This document shows, in pieces, positions 44,191 through 52,588 of a stretch of 64,000 bases of DNA. Under the pieces are notes generated by a model that searched no databases, had not been told where the DNA came from, and saw nothing but the letters and a program-made list of their open reading frames with translations. The translations under genes and the position numbers were made by a program. Source of the stretch: JBCBUE01 sp039818285 (GTDB taxonomy: Bacteria; Planctomycetota; Phycisphaerae; Phycisphaerales; Phycisphaeraceae); assembly GCA_039818285.1 (NCBI GenBank), contig JBCBUE010000007.1:1-64000 (forward strand). The letters run 5' to 3'. Each line of letters begins with the position of its first letter. Within the stretch, counting starts at the first letter, position 1.

Positions 44191-45012
44191 TTACCCCTTC
44201 ACCGCGCCGAGCTGGATGCCGGCGATCAGCTGTTTCTGCAGCAACACGAAGATCACGATCATCGGCACGACGCCCATCGTCACCGCAGCCATGAGGAGGT
44301 TCGTCTCCTGGCCGGCGGTGGTCTCGAAGCTGAGCAGGCCGATCGGAAGCGTCAGCTTGTGCTCGCTTCGGAGCATCACGAGCGGCCAGAAGAAGGCGTT
44401 GTAATTGCCCATGAACGTGAAGATCGCGAGCGTCACCAGGCCCGGCCGGGTCAGGGGCAGGATGACGTCGAAGAACGTGCGGAGCTTCGAGGCCCCGTCG
44501 ATCGCGGCGGCTTCGTCCAGAGACATCGGGATCGACAGCATGAACTGCCTAAGCAAGAAAGTGCCGAACGCGCTGAACGCGGCCGGAAGGATCAGGCCTA
44601 TCAGCGTGTCGACCAGCCCGAGGTAGATCATCACCTGGAAGTTGGGCACCATGAGCACCAGCCCGGGGAGCATCATCGTGGCCAGATACATGAGGAAGAC
44701 CGTGTCGCGCCCTCGCCAGTTCAGCCGGCTGAAGGCGAACGCCGCCATCGCGCTGGTCGCGACCTGCAGGAACGTCACGCAGAAGGCGACGTAGAACGAG
44801 TTCCAGTAGAACCGCAGGTACGGGATTCGCTCGAACACCGCGGCGTAGTTGGACCACTGCCAGCCGCCGCCGGGGAGCCAGCCGTCGCCGCCGACCTCGG
44901 CCAGCGTCTTGACACTGGTGAGCAGCATCCAGACAAACGGCAGCATCAGCAGCGTGCCGAGCGCGGCCAGGGCGAGGTTCAACAGCGTGGTGGAGGTCTT
45001 GCTGCGCTTCAT
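44191..45012 (-). CDS. ABC sugar transporter permease, MalG-like
   Basis: This is a protein of 273 residues with six membrane helices, the usual length for MalG/UgpE-type permeases of carbohydrate uptake. The EAA loop that docks the ATPase is present: SLDEAAAIDGASKLRTFFDVILP at about 178-200. It is 3 bp downstream of the MalF-like gene. It forms the inner-membrane channel with that protein. No ATP-binding subunit is encoded nearby, so a shared MsmX-like ATPase elsewhere would be needed. Confidence 0.92.
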   Translation of the reverse strand: MKRSKTSTTLLNLALAALGTLLMLPFVWMLLTSVKTLAEVGGDGWLPGGGWQWSNYAAVFERIPYLRFYWNSFYVAFCVTFLQVATSAMAAFAFSRLNWRGRDTVFLMYLATMMLPGLVLMVPNFQVMIYLGLVDTLIGLILPAAFSAFGTFLLRQFMLSIPMSLDEAAAIDGASKLRTFFDVILPLTRPGLVTLAIFTFMGNYNAFFWPLVMLRSEHKLTLPIGLLSFETTAGQETNLLMAAVTMGVVPMIVIFVLLQKQLIAGIQLGAVKG

Positions 45013-45015
45013 AGG

Positions 45016-46563
45016 CTAGTCGCTGACGCTCTTGTTGCCGAAGCGCCAGTTGAGGAGCGTCACCCCGAAGATCAACGCGAACAGCCCCCAGGCCACGGCC
45101 GACGCGAAGCCGAGCCGGCCGGTCTGGAAGCCTTCGATGTAGATGAAGTAGCTGAGCGTGGTCGTTGCACCGGCCGGCCCGCCGTTCGTCATGACGCGGG
45201 CCTGTTCGAACCCACCCTGAAGGCCGGCGATGGTCGACATCACAAGGATGAAGAACGTCGTCGGCGCGAGCTGGGGCCACGTCACATTCCAGAAGCGCTG
45301 CAGCCGATTCGCGCCGTCGATGTCGGCCGCCTCGTACAACTCGGGCGAGACGTTCGTCAAGGCCGCGAGGTAGAGAAGCATGTTGTTGCTGCCAATCGCG
45401 CCCCAGAACCCCATGATCATCAGAGCCGGCTTGGCCCAGCCGATACTCGTGAGCCAGTTCGGAGGCTCGAGGCCCTGATCGGCCATCGTGGGCAGGTGGG
45501 CGGTGACCGCCACCATCCCCAGCGCGATGAGCATGCCGACCATGGTCAACACCGAGACAAACATCGCGCCGTCGAAGCCTTCGGTCGGTCGTGTCCTGAA
45601 TCGGTCTTTCTCACTGACCGCCCGCCACAGCTGTGCCACCCAGGCAAGCACGACCCAGGCGATCAGCAGCGGCGAGAACGCACGCGTTGGCGTCCACGTC
45701 ATCGCGACGGCCCATGGCACGTGCAGCGCGAGCAGCGGGAACACGGCCGCGACCCCGCCGAGTTCGCCGTCACGCCAGCGACTCCGCAACCGATCGAGAC
45801 CAACCCAGAAGAGCGCGAGCATCGCCCCGAGAAGTACCCACATGAGCAAGCTGATTACCCACACCGGCGACGCATTGACCGCCGCCTCGACGCCGCCGAG
45901 CACGGGGCGCAGCGCGCCGTTGATCGGCCCGTCCTGCGGGTTGTACAGCTTCTTCCAGAGGATGAAGGTCGCGACGCCGGCGACGAAGTGTGGCGTGTAG
46001 AAGACCGTTCGGTAGAACGTCGGGCCCAGCGCCACGCCCGAGCCAAGGACGACGCAGAACACGCCGCCGATGAGGATGGTCACGCCGGCGCCCGGCGCCC
46101 CCGCGGCCACCAACGCCAACACGCCGAGGCACAGCCCGAGGCCGGCCAGGATGAATGCGACGCGTCGGCTGGCCGGCCGGGCGTCGCTCATCAGCAGCAT
46201 GGCGGCGCCCAGAGAACCCGCCATGCCGACGGGGATGCCCATCATGATGAACAGCGTGTTGCCCAGGAATCGCAGGAACTGCCCTTCGCTGACCAGGTCG
46301 ATGAAGTTGCGCAGCCCCACAAGTCGGATCGGCTTGTCGGAGAAGGCGTTCTGCTGCGTCAGGTCCCAGTTCGTGAACGCCATCGTCAGGGAGAACACCA
46401 CCGGGAAGACCACGAACAGCAGCACGCCGATCAGGTTCGGCAGCAGAAAGAACACCGCGACCCTCTCGTCCCCGAGGCCCCACCGCGCCCGGCGCTTGCC
46501 ACGCTCGCTCGACTCGATCGACGAGATAACGGATCGCGCGGGCTCGCGGGGCAACGCGCTCAC
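45016..46563 (-). CDS. ABC sugar transporter permease, MalF-like, with large insertions
   Basis: This is a protein of 515 residues, against about 300 in ordinary CUT1 permeases. The expected parts are present: FLLPNLIGVLLFVVFP at the start, RTVFYTPHFVAGVATFILWKKLYN in the middle, and the EAA loop ELYEAADIDGANRLQRFWNV. The extra length comes from two blocks rich in hydrophobic helices. One, of about 45 residues, follows LLMSDARPASR; one, of about 130, follows NASPVWV. These add several membrane spans. It overlaps the binding-protein gene by 4 bp. Confidence 0.9.
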   Translation of the reverse strand: MSALPREPARSVISSIESSERGKRRARWGLGDERVAVFFLLPNLIGVLLFVVFPVVFSLTMAFTNWDLTQQNAFSDKPIRLVGLRNFIDLVSEGQFLRFLGNTLFIMMGIPVGMAGSLGAAMLLMSDARPASRRVAFILAGLGLCLGVLALVAAGAPGAGVTILIGGVFCVVLGSGVALGPTFYRTVFYTPHFVAGVATFILWKKLYNPQDGPINGALRPVLGGVEAAVNASPVWVISLLMWVLLGAMLALFWVGLDRLRSRWRDGELGGVAAVFPLLALHVPWAVAMTWTPTRAFSPLLIAWVVLAWVAQLWRAVSEKDRFRTRPTEGFDGAMFVSVLTMVGMLIALGMVAVTAHLPTMADQGLEPPNWLTSIGWAKPALMIMGFWGAIGSNNMLLYLAALTNVSPELYEAADIDGANRLQRFWNVTWPQLAPTTFFILVMSTIAGLQGGFEQARVMTNGGPAGATTTLSYFIYIEGFQTGRLGFASAVAWGLFALIFGVTLLNWRFGNKSVSD

Positions 46564-48104
46564 GAGTCGGCACTCGTCACGTCCGAAACCGGGGCTTCGG
46601 CTCGCTCATCCGTCAGCATGTCACGCGACGCGTAGTACCGGCGATAGAAGGGGTTGCTGATCCACGAGGCGGGGATCGGCTCACCGGCCTGCTTCAGCGC
46701 CTCGATCTTTCGCTGGGTGTCCAACCGGCGCTCGTACTCGTCGCGCATCTCGGGGAACTCGGCGAGCGTTCGCTCGATGCGCCGATCGATCAGCTCGGCG
46801 GTGCGGTGGGCGGCCCACGCGGGGTCGTCGATCACGCCGGCGTTGTACTCATCCATGAAACGATCGCGGATCCGCTCCGCGTCGCTGGACAGGATGAACG
46901 GGCTGTAGCTGCCGCCGATCGCCGTCGTCCGCATCGCCTCGACGAACGGCTCGTGGCAGCCCCACTCGTTGGGCCAGTCGGTCGGGTGCGTGAACGACCG
47001 ACTCTCAACGTACTTGGGGTTAGGCGGCAGCGCGTCCGTGCTTGAGATGATCAAGTTGTTGTACAGCTCGCTTGCCAGGTAGCGCGGAAAGATCTCTGCT
47101 AACTCCTGGTGCTTGCCTCCGCGATAGATGGCGGCCCCGCGCACCGTGGTCCGGGTGGTCGGGAAGCCACCGTGGGGAGGCTCGACCACCCCCAACTCGA
47201 GCGGGTCGCCCCCGTCCTCCACGAACTGGCGGAACTGGATCAGCATGTAACGCCCGGAGTACAGCAGCGCCAGCCGTCCCTCGTTGAACAGACGCGGGCT
47301 CGACCCGCCCCATCCCCCGGACACCTGCATGGCGCTCACGTCTTCGGGGGAAGGCAGCAGTTGCAGGTCGTAGATCCAGCGACGCCGTCGCTCGAGCACC
47401 TCGGCGTAGCGCAGATCATCCAGCGCACAGGCCGTGCCCGTCTCGTTGAAGATGCTCAACCCGGCCGAGCGATAGAGGATCTCGATCGGCAGGTCGTCAC
47501 AGAAGAAGTGGGTCTGCCGGTCGGCGTTGTCGTTGGCCCTGGCAATGAACTCGAGACCGATGTGCTCGAACTCGTCGAAGGTCCATCGCCGAGGCGGCAT
47601 CGGCAGGCCGTACCGCTCGAACGTTGCTTCGTTCACCCAGAGCAGCCGCACCGCGACGTTGCACGGGTACATGTACTGCCGGCCGTCGATCGAGATCTCC
47701 GACTCGACCGCCGCCCAGGTGTCGTCGATCGAGAAACCGCCCTGCTCGGCGATCTCGGTCATGTCTTTGATGATGCCGACGCGGCTGAATAGGCGAACCT
47801 GCCGACCCCACCGCGTGTCGATGATGTCGCCGCCGACCCCGCCGACACCTTGGATGATGATCTTGTCCTGATCGCCGTTATTCGGATCGACCTGCACGCG
47901 TGCCAGCGGCTCGCCTTCGGGGGTCACGTGCCCCTGCTCGCGCTGCCATGTTCCAAACCCGTTGACGTGGTCCATCCGGACGGGGGAGAGGTCGGTGACC
48001 CAGTACAGCCGCGTCGATCCGCCCGTCGTCCGCGGAAAGCTCCACACGGTCGCCAAGCCGCCGAGCACCATGAACGCGAGGCAGAAAAAGACGAGAAGCC
48101 GCAT
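46560..48104 (-). CDS. ABC transporter sugar-binding protein (family 1 solute-binding)
   Basis: This is a protein of 514 residues. It has a hydrophobic N-terminal segment without a lipobox, so it is either periplasmic or anchored by an uncleaved leader. The sequence RLLWVNEATFERYGLPMPPRRWTFDEF is typical of family 1 sugar-binding proteins, as are LFNEGRLALLYSGRYM and FPRYLASELYNN. It is the first gene of a three-gene transport operon and follows an AT-rich region with two TACCA elements. The ligand is probably an oligosaccharide from the island's substrate. Confidence 0.9.
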   Translation of the reverse strand: MRLLVFFCLAFMVLGGLATVWSFPRTTGGSTRLYWVTDLSPVRMDHVNGFGTWQREQGHVTPEGEPLARVQVDPNNGDQDKIIIQGVGGVGGDIIDTRWGRQVRLFSRVGIIKDMTEIAEQGGFSIDDTWAAVESEISIDGRQYMYPCNVAVRLLWVNEATFERYGLPMPPRRWTFDEFEHIGLEFIARANDNADRQTHFFCDDLPIEILYRSAGLSIFNETGTACALDDLRYAEVLERRRRWIYDLQLLPSPEDVSAMQVSGGWGGSSPRLFNEGRLALLYSGRYMLIQFRQFVEDGGDPLELGVVEPPHGGFPTTRTTVRGAAIYRGGKHQELAEIFPRYLASELYNNLIISSTDALPPNPKYVESRSFTHPTDWPNEWGCHEPFVEAMRTTAIGGSYSPFILSSDAERIRDRFMDEYNAGVIDDPAWAAHRTAELIDRRIERTLAEFPEMRDEYERRLDTQRKIEALKQAGEPIPASWISNPFYRRYYASRDMLTDERAEAPVSDVTSADS

Positions 48105-48160
48105 GAGTGAAAAGGCGTCTAGGTGAATGTGCAGAGAAGGAAAGATCCAGCTATGCTATT

Positions 48161-48207
48161 AATATACCAGAATATTTTAGAATACAACCCGATTATTTAC
48201 CATATAA
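48161..48207 (-). promoter_or_regulatory. Promoter region with two TACCA elements
   Basis: AATATACCAG at 48161-48170 and TTTACCATATAA at 48196-48207 lie in a strongly AT-rich stretch. They sit 57-103 bp upstream of the binding-protein start at 48104. They resemble the candidate operator beside the GntR-type regulator and so may place the transport operon under its control. Confidence 0.4.
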
Positions 48208-48221
48208 TTGGATTGTAGTCG

Positions 48222-51200
48222 TCAGGACGAGGCCGATCGAACCCGTAGACTGCGGAGCTGATACGGGTGGATCGCGTCGTCCTGGACCGGCTTGGTCTCG
48301 CCTCGGAGATCGACCTCGCTCGCGTCCAGGCCATCGGCGAGCCGAAGTTCCAGGCGGCCGCGGCCGCCCAGCGTCTCATGCAGCCTCAGGGTCCAGCCCC
48401 CCGCGTCGTCTGGCACGGCCCAGGCAGGGACCAGCGAGGCCGGACCGATCACCTCGCGCAGCCCCGCGTCGATCGGCTGGCCGCGATACGGCACGACCGG
48501 CGTGAAGAGCAGATCGGCCAGCGCGGCCGGCTGCTCAGCGCGGTCGGCGTGAGCGCTGAAGCGTCCGACCGCCAGCCGGATGTGGTGCGATCCGATGTCG
48601 GCAAACGCTTCGCTGTTGAGGTTCGACTCCAACTCCGTGGTGTTTCCGTGCGCGTTGGTCGGTGTGATCCGCGCCGAGCGAGCGAGCGACACGTGCATCA
48701 AACCCTCGGCGACACCAACGCCGTACTTCGCCTCGGTGATCACCATCAGGCCGTCACGCTCGTCGTCGTCAGAAACACAGGCCCATCGGCTCGCGGGGTT
48801 CTCGAACATCGCGTCGTTAGCCAGCGGGCCTGACCATTGCGGGCGATGGACGCTGCCGAACGGGCCGCCGTACCGCGCTTCGCGGCCGCGATAGCCCGTG
48901 GGAAACACGAGCTTGGCGAGGCATTGAACCTTGTCAATGTCAAGATCGATCGCGATCCGCAGGACCGAGGCGCCGGGCTCCAGGACGTAAGTCACCTTCG
49001 CCGAGCCGACACCAGGCAGCTTGCGCTCGAAAGACACCCGCCCCACGCCCATCTCCTGCGTCACGGTCGCCGATGTCTTGTCGTTGTGATGGATGCCGTT
49101 GCTAAGGCTGTAGCGATCGATGTCCCAGGCGTCGTAGATCGCGGGCACGTCCTCGAACGTCCACAGCTGCGACGCCGAGCCCTCGATGGCCAGCTCGTGC
49201 CCATCGACCGCCAGCGAAGCCAGTTCACCGGACGCGTTGAACCGCGCGTCGACGCGTCCATTCGACAAGTGCGTCTGCCTCACTTCAACGGGCGGCGCTT
49301 CGATCGGTTCGAGCGTATCGATCGCCACGCCCGCCAGCGGCGGCAGCTCGACCAGCTTGCCGTCGATGACCTCGCGCCGCGGCATCGGCAGCGGGTTGAA
49401 CACGCATGCCTTGGCGTCGGCGCCGTCGGCGGTGGCGTCGAGCTCGCGCTCGGCCTGCGTTAAAACATCACTCGCGATAGCTTCGAGCTCGGGGACGTGC
49501 TCGTCGTAGACCTCCTGGATCGAGCTGCCGGGGATGTAGTCGTGGAACTGCGCGAAGCAGACGCGCTTCCAGGGCTGCTGGTCGATCGGGCCACCGCCGG
49601 TCGCACACCGCACCGCCTCGAGCACCTGCAGCGCTCGCTCCGAGGCGCGGAAGGCGGCCTTGAGCCGACCGTGCGTGGTGTGCACCCCTCGGTGATACTC
49701 GAGGTACATCTCGCCGCGCCAGGCGGGCAAGGCGTCTTTCTGCTCGTTGAGCCGGTCGAAAAACCCGTCGATGGTGCCCCATTCAGCCCGCGGCATCCCC
49801 GAGAGGTTGCTGAGCCGGCGGGCTCGTTCGCACATCGACTCGTTCAGGCCGCCCCCGCCGTCGCCGTAGCCGCATGGGAACAGGGCTTCGTCGTGCACGT
49901 GGCTCTGGCGATGCTGATACGTGGCGTTCTTCAGCTCGCCCGGGGTGACCCGCTGGTTGTAATGGTGCCACGAGATGTGAGCGACGACCTCGCTACCGTC
50001 CATCCCCACCCACCGGTAGCTGCTGTAAGGGAACCGAGTCGCGCCGGACCAGTGCATCTTGGTGGTGTAGAAGTACGGCACGCCAAACCCATCCATGATC
50101 GTCGGCATGCAGGCGCTGTAGCCGAACACATCCGGGAGCCAGACGCACCGGCTCTCGCGTCCTTGAAGATCTTTAAACCCCTGCTGGCCGAGCGCAAAAG
50201 CCCGGACCAGGGCCTCGCCGCAAGGCAACTGGACATCGGACTCGACGTACATCGCACCCGTTGGCTCCCAGCGCTGGTCGTCGATGCGCTGGCGTACGCC
50301 CTTCATCAACTCGGGGCTGCGCCGCTCGACCGCCTCGTAGCTGGCAGGCTGTGAGTAGCCAAAGGTTGCCTCGGGGTAACGCCCAAGCATGTTGAGCGCG
50401 TTCGCGAACGAGTGCACCGCCTTGAACTCGCCGGCCCGCTCGGGCCACAGCCAGACGAGGTCGATGTGGGCGTGCCCGGTCAGCACGGCCGTCATCGCGT
50501 CGGGCGCGGCGGGAAAATCGCGGTAGATCGCCGCGAGCGCGTCTCGACAGGCACGAACCCCCTTACGATCCAGGGCGTCGATCGCTTCATTCGTGCGATG
50601 CACCAGCCGGCGCAGCAGCGGCTCGGCCACCGCCAGCTCGGGACGATAGCCGCCGCGAGCCCAGAGCCCGTGCTTCTCGAGATACTCCGGCCGATCCAAT
50701 AGCTCGATGAGCTGCATCAGCACGTCCATGTCGTGCCAAGCGTGCCAGGCGTCGTCGTTGCGTTCGGCGAAGAAGGCCCCCTGGAAATGGCTGCCTCGCT
50801 TGGGATCGACGCCCTGCTCAGACTTATCGACCCAGACGCCGGTGCGAGCGCAGAGCGATTCGACGTGGATCTGACGAGCCCCCTCGGGGATTGGCGCATA
50901 GAGATGCCCCGGATCGATGCCGTAGAACGGCACGCCGTCGTGGTAGAGCGTGGCCTCGCCCTGATCCCGCCAGCGGAGATAATGTCCGGGCCCGCCGTGC
51001 GGCAGATCGATCCGCCACCAGCACTGATCGAACAGCTCTCCCCAATAAAAAGCGGCGGGCCCAACAGGCCGGTACTCGTTCGCCCCGACTTCGCCCAGGG
51101 CGCGGTGCGTCCGCGTCGGCGGCGTCTGAAGAACCGCAAGCGGGTGGTCGCTGACGCTCCAGATGTGCTGAGCTAACCGGGCCCGCCCCTGAACCAGCCG

Positions 51201-51302
51201 AGGCAAGAGGAACTGATGAAAGTGCGTGTCGGCAAGCATGGCGGCCAGGGGTTCCAAGTCGGGTGAGCGAGGTCGATCGAGGGCCGGGAGTCTACTGGAC
51301 AC
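48222..51302 (-). CDS. GH38 alpha-mannosidase (cytoplasmic), second copy
   Basis: This is a protein of 1026 residues from GTG 51302; an ATG at 51239 is possible and neither start has a good ribosome site. GH38 features are GHAHIDLVWLW (H279, D281), nucleophile D391 in WLPDVFGYSACMP, GYGDGGGGLNES and EYHRGVHTTHGR. There is no signal peptide. It diverges from the GH38 at 24859 well beyond recent duplication, so the two probably differ in linkage preference. It stands alone behind an AT-rich promoter and upstream of the transport operon. Confidence 0.92.
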   Translation of the reverse strand: MSSRLPALDRPRSPDLEPLAAMLADTHFHQFLLPRLVQGRARLAQHIWSVSDHPLAVLQTPPTRTHRALGEVGANEYRPVGPAAFYWGELFDQCWWRIDLPHGGPGHYLRWRDQGEATLYHDGVPFYGIDPGHLYAPIPEGARQIHVESLCARTGVWVDKSEQGVDPKRGSHFQGAFFAERNDDAWHAWHDMDVLMQLIELLDRPEYLEKHGLWARGGYRPELAVAEPLLRRLVHRTNEAIDALDRKGVRACRDALAAIYRDFPAAPDAMTAVLTGHAHIDLVWLWPERAGEFKAVHSFANALNMLGRYPEATFGYSQPASYEAVERRSPELMKGVRQRIDDQRWEPTGAMYVESDVQLPCGEALVRAFALGQQGFKDLQGRESRCVWLPDVFGYSACMPTIMDGFGVPYFYTTKMHWSGATRFPYSSYRWVGMDGSEVVAHISWHHYNQRVTPGELKNATYQHRQSHVHDEALFPCGYGDGGGGLNESMCERARRLSNLSGMPRAEWGTIDGFFDRLNEQKDALPAWRGEMYLEYHRGVHTTHGRLKAAFRASERALQVLEAVRCATGGGPIDQQPWKRVCFAQFHDYIPGSSIQEVYDEHVPELEAIASDVLTQAERELDATADGADAKACVFNPLPMPRREVIDGKLVELPPLAGVAIDTLEPIEAPPVEVRQTHLSNGRVDARFNASGELASLAVDGHELAIEGSASQLWTFEDVPAIYDAWDIDRYSLSNGIHHNDKTSATVTQEMGVGRVSFERKLPGVGSAKVTYVLEPGASVLRIAIDLDIDKVQCLAKLVFPTGYRGREARYGGPFGSVHRPQWSGPLANDAMFENPASRWACVSDDDERDGLMVITEAKYGVGVAEGLMHVSLARSARITPTNAHGNTTELESNLNSEAFADIGSHHIRLAVGRFSAHADRAEQPAALADLLFTPVVPYRGQPIDAGLREVIGPASLVPAWAVPDDAGGWTLRLHETLGGRGRLELRLADGLDASEVDLRGETKPVQDDAIHPYQLRSLRVRSASS

Positions 51303-51347
51303 GGCCGCTTGAAGTAATCCGAAGATTTAATACTTAAAGAACCAGAA

Positions 51348-51357
51348 TTATACCACA
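51348..51357 (-). promoter_or_regulatory. Candidate operator (TTATACCACA)
   Basis: A variant of the island's TACCATA element, with C for T at one place, sits 46-55 bp upstream of the GH38 start in AT-rich DNA. Confidence 0.35.
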
Positions 51358-51578
51358 GTTTATGCCTTTTTGCACGCAAAAAATTCACCCGACGGACAAA
51401 CACACGGCTGTTTGCTGTGGTGAGTGGGTGATCAAAACTAGAGAAGCGCGGGTAGATGCACTAAAAAATCATTATTTTTAGACTCAATTAAATGATATTT
51501 TTGTTGATTTATTCTGTATATTGAATACGCTCTTAGAGTCTCGCCCCATGTCACGCTAACTATCAGGAGGTTTACTGA

Positions 51579-52376
51579 ATGCGACACTTATATAAGTCAA
51601 AGCTCGCGTCGCCCCTGCCCGCCAGCCTGTACGCGGCACTCGCGGCTCCCTGTGGTCTCGTCTTCGCGGGAGGCGCCGAGGCCGTTGCCATCGTTGACTT
51701 CACCGCCTTCGGCGTCGGCGCACCAGGGGCCGCGGCGACGGCGAATGTCAGCGATACTCAACTGCTGTCATTCGATGTCTCAGCCACCGGCGAGGTCACC
51801 CTCGACATCACCACGGGCAGTTCCGGCCCGCGCGGCGACGAGATCGACGGCATCATCGGCACCGTCTCGGCTACCGGAACCGCGTTCAGCTTTGACATCA
51901 CGCTGACTGCTATCGGCAACAACAACGACGCCGGCGTCAACCTGTTCCTCACCAACGGATTGGGCCTGGGGATCGCCGGCAATGGCACCAGCACCATCAA
52001 CTGGGCGGCCGCGAGCCCCAACAGCCAGACCGCCGTCTTTGAGGTTGACTTCTCCGGCGTCGACAGCGACCTAGCGTTCGTTCTCACCAGCGTGACCACC
52101 GGCAACGTTGGCGTCAACGGCGACCCACATGTTGTGGGCTTCGACGACGCTTCAACCGTGCTGCCTGACCCCACCACAGCCCTGGCAGGCCCCAGCTTCG
52201 AGCTGTCCGGCGCGTCAGACTCCTTCTCCGTCCAGGAAGCCACACTCGTGGGCGGCAGCGCTCAGAATGTGTTCTCGCTAGCCGGTTTTGGTTTCGATGT
52301 CGTGGTCATTCCCGAGCCGGGCTCGCTTGCCCTCGCCGGGTGCGGCCTCGCCCTGCTGTTCGCACGTCGACGCTGA
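51579..52376 (+). CDS. PEP-CTERM secreted protein
   Basis: This is a protein of 265 residues with an AGGAGG ribosome site before the ATG at 51579. A signal peptide is followed by a beta-rich, Asp/Asn/Thr/Gly-rich body with no domain I recognise. The end is VIPEPGSLALAGCGLALLFARRR, a classical PEP-CTERM exosortase signal. Its 5' leader (51420-51578) is very AT-rich and a strong terminator follows, so it is probably a highly expressed single gene. It is the only plus-strand gene between 44.2 and 54.3 kb. It may be a glycan-binding surface protein of the island. Confidence 0.83.
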   Translation: MRHLYKSKLASPLPASLYAALAAPCGLVFAGGAEAVAIVDFTAFGVGAPGAAATANVSDTQLLSFDVSATGEVTLDITTGSSGPRGDEIDGIIGTVSATGTAFSFDITLTAIGNNNDAGVNLFLTNGLGLGIAGNGTSTINWAAASPNSQTAVFEVDFSGVDSDLAFVLTSVTTGNVGVNGDPHVVGFDDASTVLPDPTTALAGPSFELSGASDSFSVQEATLVGGSAQNVFSLAGFGFDVVVIPEPGSLALAGCGLALLFARRR

Positions 52377-52397
52377 ATGTGGCGGCTGAATGTGGCG
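52372..52397 (+). repeat. 13-bp tandem duplication over the stop codon
   Basis: GCTGAATGTGGCG occurs twice back to back (52372-52384 and 52385-52397). The first copy contains the TGA stop of the PEP-CTERM gene. It looks like a small slippage event without effect on the product. Confidence 0.7.
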
Positions 52398-52436
52398 TTT
52401 GGCCCGAGCTTAGATCGCATCACATCAAAACAAAGC

Positions 52437-52469
52437 ACGGTCATCCCTATCGATCGGGATGACCGTTTT
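52437..52469. terminator. Rho-independent terminator
   Basis: A perfect 11-bp stem (ACGGTCATCCC / GGGATGACCGT) with an 8-nt loop is followed by a run of T. It ends the PEP-CTERM transcript. It may also act on transcripts from the minus-strand sulfatase that ends at 52589. Confidence 0.88.
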
Positions 52470-52588
52470 TGATTGCGTTGATCTGACGTCGATCTCTAGC
52501 GTGCCGCGGACGTTCGGGGTACCCCACGCCGCGGCGTCGCTGCGGCGGGCCGGGGTGACGCCCTGCCTGACAATGCCTCTGTCGCGGC

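Noticed and set aside
44359..46635. Open frame of 758 codons on the plus strand opposite the ABC permease genes
   Set aside because: Composition is dominated by Arg, Glu, His and Asp without hydrophobic pattern; the opposite strand encodes well-conserved permeases.
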